Shown piece after piece: positions 1 through 8,777 of a stretch of DNA of 64,000 bases (position 1 is the first letter of the stretch; each line of letters opens with the position of its first letter). This stretch comes from Comamonadaceae bacterium. Its GTDB lineage: Bacteria > Pseudomonadota > Gammaproteobacteria > Burkholderiales > Burkholderiaceae_C. A program made the position numbers and the translations under genes. Below the pieces are notes generated by a model that worked only from the letters and a program-made list of their open reading frames with translations, did no database searches and was not told the origin of the DNA. The stretch spans positions 248,001-312,000 of the forward strand of contig JAIXUG010000004.1 in assembly GCA_027484105.1 (NCBI GenBank), given 5' to 3'.

Positions 1-1
1 C

Positions 2-1828
2 GAAGGCTTGCCCGCCATCGTCACGGTGGTGCTGGCCATTGGCACGCGCAACATGGCCCGTCAAAGCGCCATCGTGCGGCGCTTGCCAGCGGTGGAGGCG
101 CTGGGTTCGGTGACGGTGATTTGTGCGGACAAGACGGGCACGCTGACGCAAAACAGGATGACCGCTGTGCACCTGGTCTTGGCCGATCGCGAGCTGCAGG
201 TTCAAAGCGCAGGTGATCGGCCCTTGGCCGACTTTGTGCATGCGGGCGAGCCGATCGATCCGGCGCAAGCACCAGACCTATTGGCGCTGGCGCGTTGCGC
301 CATGTTGTGTAACGACGCGCGCATGGTGCAAAACGCCATCGGCCAGTGGCAGCCGGTGGGCGACCCCACTGAAGGCGCGTTGATGGCCTTGGCGCACACA
401 GCCGGTGTGCAGCGCGAAGCGCGGGTTCAGCACGCCCTGCGCCTGGATGAAATTCCGTTTGATGCGCAGCACCGTTTCATGGCGGTGCTGGTGCAAGCCC
501 CGGATGGGCAGCGCGCCTTGTTGCTCAAAGGTGCACCCGAGGTGGTGCTGGATCTGTGCGCCACGCAGGCTACCGGGAAACCGCTGGACGCAGCCCATTG
601 GCAAGCGGCGGTGGCGCGCACGGCGGCCTTGGGCCAGCGCGTGCTGGCGCTGGCCCAAGCCCCCTGGCCAGCCGACGTGGCCAGCGTGCAATGGCGCGAC
701 ATCACCCGCCGTTTTGAGCTCTTGGGTCTGGTGGGCATCATCGACCCGCCCCGGCCCGAGGCGGTGGCCGCGGTGGCCGACTGCCAAAGCGCGGGCATTC
801 AAATCAAGATGATCACCGGTGACCACGCCATCACCGCCGCAGCCATTGGCGCGCAGCTGGGTTTGCGCGCCCAGGGCGTGATCACGGGCGAGGCCGTGGA
901 GGCCATGGACGATGCCGCCTTGCAGCACCACGTCTTGCAAACCGATGTGTTTGCACGTGCCAGCCCCGCGCTGAAGCTGCGCCTGATCCATGCGCTGCAA
1001 GCGCAAGGCCATGTGGTGGCCATGACCGGGGATGGCGTGAACGATGCCCCTGCCTTGAAGGCAGCCAACATCGGAGTGGCCATGGGGCACAAAGGGACGG
1101 AAGCGGCCCGCGAAGCCGCAGACCTGGTGCTCACGGATGACAACTTCGCCACCATCGCCCACGCTGTGCGAGAGGGCCGGGTGGTGTTTGACAACATCAA
1201 AAAGTCGCTGATGTTCATTTTGTCCACCGATGTTGGCGAAGCGGGCGTGATTTTGCTGGCGATTTTTGCGGGTCTGGCCTTGCCGGTCACGTCGGTACAA
1301 ATTTTGTGGGTCAACCTCGTCACGGCGGTGACTTTGTCGCTGTCGCTGGCCTTTGAGCCCGGTGAGCCCGGGGTGATGCAACGCGGCCCGCGTTCTCCCC
1401 AAGAGCCCCTGCTGACGCGGCCGCTGGTGCTGCACATGCTTTTTGTCAGTGTGTTGATCGTGGCCGTGACTTTTGCTGCTTTTGAATGGGCGCTGGCCCG
1501 AGGCGACTCTTTGGCGCTGGCCCGCACCACGGCCGTGAATGCGCTGGTGTTCAGCCAGCTGGTGTGCCTGTTTCACGCACGTCACTTCACCCGTTCGGCA
1601 TGCCACCGTGAAACCTTCACGGGCAACCCGGTGGCGCTGTGGGTCAGCGCCATCATGCTGGTGCTGCAATTGCTGTTCACGTATGCGCCGCCGATGCAGC
1701 TGCTCTTCCAGACCGAGGGGCTGGACGCCAGCAGCTGGGTGTTCATTGGCTTGCTTTCCGGGGGCTTGTTTGTGGCGGTGGAGCTGGAAAAGGCCGTTTG
1801 GCGTTGGCGCGGCGTGGTGCGCCTGTGA
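2..1828 (+). CDS. Cation-translocating P-type ATPase (5' end outside window)
   Basis: ATP-driven cation pump of the inner membrane. The reading frame is open to the left edge (Glu-Gly before the first Leu), so the N-terminal actuator domain and first membrane helices lie outside. Visible are the phosphorylation loop DKTGTLT about 40 residues in, the nucleotide-binding KGAPE motif, the hinge MTGDGVNDAPAL and the C-terminal six-helix block. The helix pattern around ILSTDVGEAGVI and WVNLVTAVTLSLSL resembles the Ca/Mn/H-type (P2/P3) ATPases rather than heavy-metal P1B pumps. The transported ion cannot be settled without the missing helix 4. It ends 79 bp before the next gene. Confidence 0.9.
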   Translation, partial: EGLPAIVTVVLAIGTRNMARQSAIVRRLPAVEALGSVTVICADKTGTLTQNRMTAVHLVLADRELQVQSAGDRPLADFVHAGEPIDPAQAPDLLALARCAMLCNDARMVQNAIGQWQPVGDPTEGALMALAHTAGVQREARVQHALRLDEIPFDAQHRFMAVLVQAPDGQRALLLKGAPEVVLDLCATQATGKPLDAAHWQAAVARTAALGQRVLALAQAPWPADVASVQWRDITRRFELLGLVGIIDPPRPEAVAAVADCQSAGIQIKMITGDHAITAAAIGAQLGLRAQGVITGEAVEAMDDAALQHHVLQTDVFARASPALKLRLIHALQAQGHVVAMTGDGVNDAPALKAANIGVAMGHKGTEAAREAADLVLTDDNFATIAHAVREGRVVFDNIKKSLMFILSTDVGEAGVILLAIFAGLALPVTSVQILWVNLVTAVTLSLSLAFEPGEPGVMQRGPRSPQEPLLTRPLVLHMLFVSVLIVAVTFAAFEWALARGDSLALARTTAVNALVFSQLVCLFHARHFTRSACHRETFTGNPVALWVSAIMLVLQLLFTYAPPMQLLFQTEGLDASSWVFIGLLSGGLFVAVELEKAVWRWRGVVRL

Positions 1829-1907
1829 GGGTGTATCCACCCCGTGCGCTGCATTGGCATGACATGCAGGTGACGCCTGGCGTTCCACCAGTCGATAAGA
1901 TACCGCC

Positions 1908-2912
1908 ATGAAAAATCGCCACATCGCATCCTTCTCTGTCAGCGCCATCGGTTTGGGCTGCATGAACCTCAGCCATGCCTATGGCGCACCGGTCTCGGCC
2001 GCGCAGGGTGAGCGGGTTTTGCTCACTGCGCTGGACCAGGGCGTGACTTTTTTCGATACCGCCGCTCTCTATGGCTTTGGGGCCAACGAAACCTTGGTGG
2101 GCCAGGTGCTGAAGCCGCACCGGCAGAAATTTACATTGGCCAGCAAGTGCGGCATGCAAGGCGTGGAACAAAGCGATGGCAGCAAGGTGAGGGTGATCGA
2201 CGGTCGGCCCGAGACGATCAAAAAGACCTGTGAAGACGCCCTGCGCCGTTTGCAGACCGAGGTGATCGACCTGTATTACCTGCACCGCTGGGACAAAAAA
2301 GTGCCCATCGAAGACAGCGTGGGGGCTTTGAGCGACTTGGTGCGCCAGGGCAAGATCCAGACCATTGGCTTGTCCGAAGTGTCTGCAGGCACCTTACGCA
2401 AAGCCCATGCGGTGCACCCGATTGCGGCGTTGCAAACAGAATATTCGCTGTGGACACGCAACCCCGAGATTGCCGTGTTGCAGGCTTGTCGCGAGTTGGG
2501 CGTCGCCTTTGTGGCCTTCAGCCCGGTGGCGCGGGGCTTTTTGTGCGGTGCGGCATTGGATGTGAGCGCTTTTGACGCCAAGGACATCCGCCGCAGCATG
2601 CCGCGCTTTTCGCCCGACAACTACGCCGCCAATTTGAAGCTCTTGCCCGCCTACAACGCCCTGGCCCAAGAAGCCGGCTGCAGCCCATCGCAGCTGGCGC
2701 TGGCCTGGTTGCTGCACCAGGGCGAGGACATCATTCCCATCCCTGGCACCACCTCGGTCGATCACCTGCTGGACGATCTGGCCGCGGTGGATGTGAAATT
2801 GGATGCGGGTTTGTTGGCGCGCCTGGACGCCCTCATCAACCAGCGCACCGTGGCCGGTGACCGCTACAACGCGCAGGCCAACAGCGAGGTGGACACCGAG
2901 GTGTTTGGCTGA
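1908..2912 (+). CDS. Aldo/keto reductase
   Basis: NADPH-dependent oxidoreductase of the AKR superfamily (334 aa, normal length), probably cytoplasmic. Catalytic residues are visible in order: Asp and Tyr in FFDTAALYG, Lys in LASKCG, His in YYLHRWD. The C-terminal NADPH-binding part IPIPGTTSVDHL is also present. It resembles the AKR13/IolS-like group acting on small aldehydes or ketones; the substrate is unknown. The start is the ATG after GATACCGCC; no strong Shine-Dalgarno is seen. Its stop codon directly abuts the stop codon of the convergent nagL gene (TGATCA), leaving no intergenic base. Confidence 0.88.
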   Translation: MKNRHIASFSVSAIGLGCMNLSHAYGAPVSAAQGERVLLTALDQGVTFFDTAALYGFGANETLVGQVLKPHRQKFTLASKCGMQGVEQSDGSKVRVIDGRPETIKKTCEDALRRLQTEVIDLYYLHRWDKKVPIEDSVGALSDLVRQGKIQTIGLSEVSAGTLRKAHAVHPIAALQTEYSLWTRNPEIAVLQACRELGVAFVAFSPVARGFLCGAALDVSAFDAKDIRRSMPRFSPDNYAANLKLLPAYNALAQEAGCSPSQLALAWLLHQGEDIIPIPGTTSVDHLLDDLAAVDVKLDAGLLARLDALINQRTVAGDRYNAQANSEVDTEVFG

Positions 2913-3557
2913 TCAGGCGTCCGGCTGTGCCATGGGAGCGGCCTTTTTGAAGGCCTCCAGCTCGCTGCAGGCCTTTTCGATGGCGCTGATCAGTGGCCAG
3001 CGACCCAAGTCCACTTTGAAGCGTCGCGCGCTTTCGACTTGCGGGACCAAATACACATCGGCCAGCGTGGGCGTGTCGCCAAAGCTGAAACGACCGCTAG
3101 CCTTGTCAGCCGCGATCAGCGCTTCATAGGCGTCAAAGCCCGCGCTGATCCAGGTGCCACACCAAGCGTTGATGGCGTCTTCGTTGGCGCCAAACTGCTT
3201 GCGCAGGGTCTCCAGAATGCGGCGGTTGTTGATGGGGTGGATGTCGCACCCCACGATGGCGGCCAAGGCACGCACATGGGCACGATCATCGACGCCAGCG
3301 GGCAGCAGGGCCGGTGTGGGGTACTTTTCTTCCAGCCATTCGATGATGGCGGGCGACTGCACCAGCACTTGCTCGCCGGTGTCGAGTGCAGGCACCAGCT
3401 GCTGTGGGTTGACGGCTTTGAAGGCGTCCTTCAAGTGTTCCTCGACACGCAGGTCCACCGCCACATAGTCGGTGGCGATGCCTTTGAGGTTGAGTGCAAT
3501 GCGCAGGCGATGCGATGTGCCGCTGCGGAAAAAGTTGTAAAGCTTCATGGTGTTCAC
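2913..3557 (-). CDS. nagL: Maleylpyruvate isomerase (zeta-class GST)
   Basis: Glutathione-dependent cis-trans isomerase converting maleylpyruvate to fumarylpyruvate, the third step of the gentisate pathway. The 214-aa protein has a thioredoxin-like N-terminal GST domain with the zeta-class signature around SGTSHRLRIALN, the conserved QLVPAL loop and QSPAIIEWL, followed by the helical C-terminal domain with GDTPTLADVYLVPQ. Alone it could equally be maleylacetoacetate isomerase (MaiA); position after gentisate dioxygenase and fumarylpyruvate hydrolase, overlapping the latter by 4 bp, argues for maleylpyruvate. It is the last gene of the four-gene minus-strand operon. Confidence 0.9.
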   Translation of the reverse strand: MNTMKLYNFFRSGTSHRLRIALNLKGIATDYVAVDLRVEEHLKDAFKAVNPQQLVPALDTGEQVLVQSPAIIEWLEEKYPTPALLPAGVDDRAHVRALAAIVGCDIHPINNRRILETLRKQFGANEDAINAWCGTWISAGFDAYEALIAADKASGRFSFGDTPTLADVYLVPQVESARRFKVDLGRWPLISAIEKACSELEAFKKAAPMAQPDA

Positions 3558-4264
3558 GCCGCAGCGCCGATGGTCAATGAAAGTTCGGCCACGCCTTCAA
3601 CGCGGCCAGTGATTTTGTCACCCGTCACCACCGCACCCACGCCTTCGGGCGTGCCGGTGTAAATCAGATCACCGGGTTGCAGGTGGTAGTAGGTGGACAG
3701 GTCGGCGATGATTTCGCGGATGTTCCAGATCAGCTTGTCCACGTTGGACGATTGCTTGGTTTGGCCGTTCACTTCCAAAGCAATGGCACCGCTCTCGATC
3801 ACCACGCCGGGCATGGGCACGATCTCGCTGCACACCGAGCCTTGCTCGATGTCCTTGCCCGTGTCCCAAGGGCGGCCTTTGTCACGCGCCACCAGCTGCA
3901 GGTCGCGGCGCGTCATGTCCAGGCCTGCGCCGTAACCGTAAACCAGTTCGTGGGCGTTGGCTTCGCTCACGCGAAAACCCGCTTTGCCAATGGCCAGCAC
4001 CAGTTCCATCTCGAAGTGGTAGTTGTTCGTGCGCGGTGGGTAGGCCACCGTCGCACCACTTTCAACCAAGGTCTGGGGCGACTTGGTGAAATAGAAGGCT
4101 TGCTCAACGCTCTTGTCGACAGGGCGGCCCATCTCGACAGCGTGCGCATGGTAGTTGCGGCCCACGCAGAAGATGCGGTTGACGGGGAAACGCTCGGTTT
4201 TGCCACGGATGGGCAGGGATTGAACGGCGGGCGGGGTGAAAAGGTAAGAGGTCATGGATGGCAA
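3554..4264 (-). CDS. nagK: Fumarylpyruvate hydrolase (FAH family)
   Basis: Hydrolyses fumarylpyruvate to fumarate and pyruvate, the last step of gentisate catabolism. The 236-aa sequence is a single FAH domain. It shows FCVGRNYHAHAVEMG near residue 32, the metal-binding acidic cluster in HFEMELVLAIG, the Asp in GAGLDMTRRDLQ, and the IYTGTPEGVGAV strand near the C terminus. It overlaps nagL by 4 bp and starts 12 bp after the gentisate dioxygenase stop, so translation is likely coupled. Other FAH enzymes (fumarylacetoacetate hydrolase) are possible by sequence, but the operon fixes the role. Confidence 0.9.
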   Translation of the reverse strand: MPSMTSYLFTPPAVQSLPIRGKTERFPVNRIFCVGRNYHAHAVEMGRPVDKSVEQAFYFTKSPQTLVESGATVAYPPRTNNYHFEMELVLAIGKAGFRVSEANAHELVYGYGAGLDMTRRDLQLVARDKGRPWDTGKDIEQGSVCSEIVPMPGVVIESGAIALEVNGQTKQSSNVDKLIWNIREIIADLSTYYHLQPGDLIYTGTPEGVGAVVTGDKITGRVEGVAELSLTIGAAA

Positions 4265-4276
4265 TGAAAAAAGGGA

Positions 4277-5314
4277 TCAGCCGCGGTTTTCGTAAACACC
4301 CAGCTTGCGGTGCAAAGGCGATTCATCGGCGATGAAGAGGAAGGTGGGCTTGTCCGCTTGCAGGTTGGTCAGCGTCACAGCTTCATAACCCGGGGCGCAG
4401 CAGGTGTCGGCTTCGGCCAGGGTGAAGGTGCTGGCCACGATCTGCGCTTGCACCGCGCCTTCAATCACATGGAACACCTGGGCGGGCGAGCGTGCGGCTA
4501 AGCGCAGGCTTTGGCCGGGGCGCAGCATCAGCGCGTAAAAGCCCAAGATGTTTTCGGCGTCGCCACCGGTTTCGGGGTTGGTGTAAGTCACTTGCACCTG
4601 TTCAAGGCCTGCATCGTCAGCCGCCAGAGATTCGAGCGCGGCCTTGGCGTCTTTCCAGGCGTAACGCAGCATGGGGTAGGCCTTTTTGCTGCGGTCAAAA
4701 ACATGTGAGGGCACCACGCCGCCTCGGGCGTATTGCTGGTCGCTGCGGCCAGGCTGCACGGTCTGGCGGTCGCCGTTGATGTGGTAGCTCGCCTCCATGT
4801 AATAGACCAGGGGCAGGTCCAGCACATCCAGCCAGATGACCGGGTCGGTGCCGTCGTGGCCGTGCTCGTGCCACAGGCCTGTGGGTGTGAGGATCAAGTC
4901 GCCCCGGCTCATCGGGCATTTTTCGCCGTCCACCGTGGTCCATGCGCCTTCGCCTTCCACCACCATGCGCACCGCGTTGGGCGTGTGGCGGTGGCTGGGG
5001 GCCCACTCGCCGGGCATGAGCAGTTGCATGCCCAAATACATGGCGGCGCTGGCCTGCATTTTGTCCAAGCCATGGCCGGGGTTGGCCAGCACCAGCACGC
5101 GGCGCTCGGCTTTTTCAATCGGGGTCAGCTCGCCAGCCTTCAGCAAGAGGGGCTTGATGTCACGATAGGCCCAGCAGGTCGGCTGGGTCTGGCGCGTGGG
5201 CACCTTGGGCGGCAGCACGCCGCGCAGGCTGGGCCACAGCGGCACCAGGTTCAGGTTGCGCAGGTCCTGCACATAGTCTGTTGGCAGGTCTTCGATACGT
5301 CCAAGGTCGTTCAT
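4277..5314 (-). CDS. nagI: Gentisate 1,2-dioxygenase
   Basis: Fe(II)-dependent ring-cleaving dioxygenase converting gentisate plus O2 to maleylpyruvate. It is a 345-aa bicupin. The N-terminal cupin carries the metal-binding histidines in SHRHTPNAVRMV and the WHEHGHDG segment. The C-terminal cupin is less conserved, with VFHVIEGAVQAQIV. I place the start at the second in-frame ATG (MNDLGRIEDL) because a GGAG motif lies about 8 bases before it; the upstream ATG six codons earlier would overlap the end of the monooxygenase gene and has no ribosome site. Confidence 0.93.
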   Translation of the reverse strand: MNDLGRIEDLPTDYVQDLRNLNLVPLWPSLRGVLPPKVPTRQTQPTCWAYRDIKPLLLKAGELTPIEKAERRVLVLANPGHGLDKMQASAAMYLGMQLLMPGEWAPSHRHTPNAVRMVVEGEGAWTTVDGEKCPMSRGDLILTPTGLWHEHGHDGTDPVIWLDVLDLPLVYYMEASYHINGDRQTVQPGRSDQQYARGGVVPSHVFDRSKKAYPMLRYAWKDAKAALESLAADDAGLEQVQVTYTNPETGGDAENILGFYALMLRPGQSLRLAARSPAQVFHVIEGAVQAQIVASTFTLAEADTCCAPGYEAVTLTNLQADKPTFLFIADESPLHRKLGVYENRG

Positions 5315-5332
5315 GGGGTGTCTCCGTTCCAT

Positions 5333-6544
5333 TCAGTGGTGCTGGGCGGCATCGAGGCAGTTGCCCACGTTCCAGCCATACAGCCAGGCCATCGCATCAT
5401 AAAAGCTCTCGGGGCTGCGGCCGCGCCACAGGTCGTTGCGCACCAATCGCTCCACGCCCTTGGCGTGGTAGATGCGGCCCATCTCGCGGCTCGACAGCAC
5501 GATGCGGGCCGTGCGGGCCACGCGGGCGCGTTGGTACATGTCCAGCGCTTTCGGCCAGTCGTTGTTGTGCACGCGCAGCGCTTCACCCAAAGTGACAGCG
5601 TCTTCCATCGCCATGCAGGCGCCTTGGGCCATGTATTGGGTGGTGGGGTGGGCGGCGTCGCCCAGCAGGGTCACGCGGCCATAAGTCCATTGGCCAATCG
5701 GCTCGCGGTCGGCCGTAGCCCAGCGCTTCCAGGTTTTGGGCAGGTCGATCAGCTGGCGCGCCTTGGGGCTGATGCCCTGGAAGTAGCTTTGCACTTCTTC
5801 CTTGCTGCCGTCTTTGACGCCCCATTCTTCTTGCTCACGGCTGTGGAAGGTCACCACCACGTTGTATTGCTCTCCGCCGCGCAGGGGGTAGTGCACCAGG
5901 TGGCAGTTGGGGCCCACCCAAATGGCGGCGGCGTTCCATTGCAGGTCGGCTGGAAAGTCTTTTTTGTCCACCACGGCGCGGTACACCACATGGCCAGTGA
6001 CGCGGGCCGGGTCTGCCACAAATTGCTCACGCACCACCGACTTGACGCCATCGGCTCCGATCAGCGCGCAGCCCTTGAATGCATTGCCGTTCTGGTCCCA
6101 AACGGTGACGCTCGTGTCGTCTTGCTCGATGCGCACCACCCGGGTGTTGGTGTGAAACTGCACGCGCCCGGTTTCTTGCGCGCCTTCGAGCAGTGACAAA
6201 TGCACATCGGCGCGGTGGATCACGGCATAGGGGTTGCCAAAGCGCTGGCGAAATTTTTCGTCGGTAGGGATCTTGCCGACCTGGTACTCGTCGATGGCGT
6301 CATGCATCACCATGTAATCGGTGTACACCGCGCGGCCCCGGGCCTTGTCGCCAATGCCCAAAGCGTCGAACGCGTGGAAGGCGTTGGGACCCAGCTGGAT
6401 GCCCGCGCCGATCTCGCCGATTTCGGGGGCTTGCTCCAGCACGGTGACGGCAAAGCCCTGACGCACCAAAGCCAAAGCCGCTGCCAGGCCGCCAATGCCA
6501 CCGCCTGCGACGATGACGGGAAGTTGTGTGCTCGCACTGTTCAT
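5333..6544 (-). CDS. nagX: 3-hydroxybenzoate 6-monooxygenase (FAD)
   Basis: Flavoprotein monooxygenase of the group A (PHBH-like) family. It hydroxylates 3-hydroxybenzoate to gentisate with NADH and O2, feeding the three downstream genes. Visible are the dinucleotide-binding GGGIGGLAAALAL near residue 15, the DG motif GADGVKSVVRE, and the GD motif LLGDAAHPTTQYMAQG that binds the FAD ribityl chain. The start MNSASTQLP is preceded by GGAG at a suitable distance, whereas an upstream in-frame ATG 16 codons earlier lacks one. Salicylate 5-hydroxylation is the main alternative, but that enzyme is usually a multicomponent Rieske oxygenase, absent here. First gene of the operon. Confidence 0.9.
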   Translation of the reverse strand: MNSASTQLPVIVAGGGIGGLAAALALVRQGFAVTVLEQAPEIGEIGAGIQLGPNAFHAFDALGIGDKARGRAVYTDYMVMHDAIDEYQVGKIPTDEKFRQRFGNPYAVIHRADVHLSLLEGAQETGRVQFHTNTRVVRIEQDDTSVTVWDQNGNAFKGCALIGADGVKSVVREQFVADPARVTGHVVYRAVVDKKDFPADLQWNAAAIWVGPNCHLVHYPLRGGEQYNVVVTFHSREQEEWGVKDGSKEEVQSYFQGISPKARQLIDLPKTWKRWATADREPIGQWTYGRVTLLGDAAHPTTQYMAQGACMAMEDAVTLGEALRVHNNDWPKALDMYQRARVARTARIVLSSREMGRIYHAKGVERLVRNDLWRGRSPESFYDAMAWLYGWNVGNCLDAAQHH

Positions 6545-6581
6545 GTGGACTCCAGCAGGTGAAGGTGGTGAAAGTAGGCGG

Positions 6582-6601
6582 ATTATAAGCATGCATATTA
6601 T
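6582..6601. promoter_or_regulatory. Imperfect palindrome upstream of the gentisate operon
   Basis: A 20-bp imperfect inverted repeat centred on GCATGC (16 of 20 positions symmetrical) lies 38 bp before the monooxygenase start. Its size and position fit a dimeric repressor or activator such as MarR-type regulators known to control 3-hydroxybenzoate/gentisate genes. No regulator gene is adjacent, so the assignment is inference from symmetry and position. Confidence 0.5.
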
Positions 6602-6644
6602 TTTTTTGCCAGCAAGCGGTCGCGGGCAAACCGACTAAAATTTC

Positions 6645-6660
6645 CCGACCGCTCGGTTGG
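6645..6660. promoter_or_regulatory. Inverted repeat CCNACCG-CT-CGGTNGG upstream of paaZ
   Basis: A 16-bp inverted repeat with one central asymmetrical position per arm lies 46 bp before the paaZ start. The ACCG/CGGT half-sites resemble operators of TetR-type PaaR repressors of phenylacetate genes in betaproteobacteria as I recall them. The palindrome is directly visible; the identity of the binding protein is inferred. Confidence 0.5.
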
Positions 6661-6706
6661 TTAATGGGTTTGACCGGGCTTTGTACTTTCAAGAAAGCGC
6701 CTGTTC

Positions 6707-8752
6707 ATGTCCCAAGTCCTGCAAAGTTTCATCGGTGGCCAATGGATTGGCCAGCAAGGCGCGCAAAGCCTGCGCAGCGCCATCAACGGCCAAACGCTGT
6801 ACCAAACCCACGCCGAGGCCATCGACTTTAGCGACGCGGTGCACCACGCCCGCGCCGTGGGCCTGCCCAATTTGCTCAAACTGGATTTTCAGGAGCGTGC
6901 CCAGCGCCTGAAGGCCTTGGCCAAGTATTTGGGCGAGCACAAGGAAACGCTTTATGCCATCTCGGCCCATACCGGCGCGACGCGTGCCGACAGCTGGGTG
7001 GACATCGAAGGCGGCGCGGGCACGCTGTTCGCCTACTCCAGCATGGGCAGCAACGAACTGCCGAGCGGCAACCTGATCCACGAAGGCCCGGCTTTTGCCC
7101 TGGGCAAAAAAGGCGGCTTTGCGGGCACGCACATCCTGGTGCCGCGCGGCGGCATCGCGGTGCACATCAACGCCTTCAACTTCCCCATCTGGGGCCTGTT
7201 GGAAAAGTTCGCGCCCAGCTTTTTGGCGGGCATGCCCTGCATCGGCAAACCGGCATCGTCCACCAGCTACCTGACCGAAGCCATGGTGCGCCTGGTCGAG
7301 CAATCGGGCATCTTGCCCGCTGGCAGCTTGCAGTTGGTGATCGGCTCCACCGGTGACCTGCTCGACCGCTTGAACGGCCAAGACGTGGTCACTTTCACCG
7401 GCTCGGCCGACACCGCCGCCATGCTGCGCGTGCACCCCAATGTCGTCAAGCACAGCATCCCCTTCAACGCCGAAGCCGACTCGCTCAACTGCGCCATCCT
7501 CGCGCCCGATGTGTCGCCCGACGACGAAGAGTTCGACCTGTTTGTCAAGGAAGTCGCCCGCGAGATGACTGTCAAGGCGGGCCAAAAGTGCACCGCCATC
7601 CGCCGCGCCATCGTGCCGCGCCAGCACCTGGACGCCGTGGCTGAAAAGCTCAAAGCCCGTCTGGCCAAAGTGGTGGCGGGCGATCCGTCGGTGGAGGGCG
7701 TCAAGATGGGCGCCCTGGCCTCGCATTCGCAACAAGCCGACGTGGCCGAACGAGTGGCCTTGCTGCGCCAAAGCGCCGAGCTGGTGTTTGGCGGCGGTGC
7801 AAATTTCAATCCGGTGGGGGAGGGCACCGCCCAAGGCGCGTTCTTCCAGCCCACACTGTTGCTGTGCCAAAAGCCTTTGCACACCGACAGCGTGCACGAC
7901 GTCGAGGCCTTTGGCCCCGTCAGCACCCTCATGCCTTATGACGGCATCGACGAAGCCTTGCAATTGGCCGCGCGTGGCCAGGGCAGCCTGGTGGGCACGC
8001 TGGTCACCAAAGACCCGCAAACGGCTGCCCGCATGATCCCCGTGGCCGCCGCTTTGCATGGCCGTCTGCACATCCTCGACCGTGAAGCTGCGGTCGAATC
8101 CACCGGCCACGGCTCGCCCTTGCCACCGCTCAAACACGGTGGCCCCGGTCGTGCGGGTGGGGGTGAAGAGCTCGGCGGCATCCGCGCCGTCAAGCACCTG
8201 ATGCAACGCACCGCGCTGCAGGGCAGCCCCACCATGATCGCCGCTGTGACGGGCGAATACATGCGCGGCGCCAAACTGATCGAGACCGAGGTTCACCCCT
8301 TCCGCCGTTACTTTGAAGAGCTGCAGATTGGCGAGAGCCTGCTCACCCACCGCCGCACCGTGGGCGAGGCCGACATCGTGGCCTTTGGTGGTTTGTCGGG
8401 CGATTATTTCTACATGCACTTCGACGAGATCGCGGCCAAGGATTCGCCTTTTGGCAAACGCATCGCGCACGGCTACTTTGTGCTGTCGGCAGCGGCAGGC
8501 TTGTTTGTCTCGCCAGCGCCTGGCCCCGTGTTGGCCAACTACGGCCTCGACACCCTGCGCTTCGTCAAGCCCGTGGGCATTGGCGACACCATCCAGGCGC
8601 GCCTGACGGCCAAACGCAAGATCGATCGCAACAAGAAAGACGCCAACGGCGTGGGGCAGGGCGTGGTGGCGTGGGACGTGGAAGTCACCAACCAGTTGGG
8701 CGAGGTGGTGGCCAGCTACGACATCTTGACCTTGGTGGCCAAAAAAGGCTGA
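6707..8752 (+). CDS. paaZ: PaaZ: oxepin-CoA hydrolase / 3-oxo-5,6-dehydrosuberyl-CoA semialdehyde dehydrogenase
   Basis: Bifunctional enzyme of phenylacetate catabolism: it opens the oxepin-CoA ring and oxidises the resulting aldehyde. The 681-aa length matches the family. Residues 1-520 form the aldehyde dehydrogenase domain with Glu256 (in NAEADSLN) and Cys295 (GQKCTAIRR). Residues about 530-680 form the MaoC hot-dog hydratase with the Asp566-x4-His571 pair in GDYFYMH. Both active sites look intact. The remaining paa genes (paaABCDE, paaG, paaH, paaK) are not in the window, so this copy stands alone, divergent from the gentisate operon. Confidence 0.95.
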   Translation: MSQVLQSFIGGQWIGQQGAQSLRSAINGQTLYQTHAEAIDFSDAVHHARAVGLPNLLKLDFQERAQRLKALAKYLGEHKETLYAISAHTGATRADSWVDIEGGAGTLFAYSSMGSNELPSGNLIHEGPAFALGKKGGFAGTHILVPRGGIAVHINAFNFPIWGLLEKFAPSFLAGMPCIGKPASSTSYLTEAMVRLVEQSGILPAGSLQLVIGSTGDLLDRLNGQDVVTFTGSADTAAMLRVHPNVVKHSIPFNAEADSLNCAILAPDVSPDDEEFDLFVKEVAREMTVKAGQKCTAIRRAIVPRQHLDAVAEKLKARLAKVVAGDPSVEGVKMGALASHSQQADVAERVALLRQSAELVFGGGANFNPVGEGTAQGAFFQPTLLLCQKPLHTDSVHDVEAFGPVSTLMPYDGIDEALQLAARGQGSLVGTLVTKDPQTAARMIPVAAALHGRLHILDREAAVESTGHGSPLPPLKHGGPGRAGGGEELGGIRAVKHLMQRTALQGSPTMIAAVTGEYMRGAKLIETEVHPFRRYFEELQIGESLLTHRRTVGEADIVAFGGLSGDYFYMHFDEIAAKDSPFGKRIAHGYFVLSAAAGLFVSPAPGPVLANYGLDTLRFVKPVGIGDTIQARLTAKRKIDRNKKDANGVGQGVVAWDVEVTNQLGEVVASYDILTLVAKKG

Positions 8753-8777
8753 TGCACAACCGGGGATAATCACCGCC

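Noticed and set aside
278..1963. Long minus-strand open frame of 561 codons opposite the P-type ATPase
   Set aside because: It is a GC-rich shadow: the translated product is His/Arg/Gln-rich without any motif, while the plus strand shows the full ATPase signature.
4733..6196. 487-codon plus-strand frame opposite the gentisate genes
   Set aside because: Overlaps two well-supported enzymes on the minus strand and gives a Val/His/Ala-rich product with no recognisable domain.
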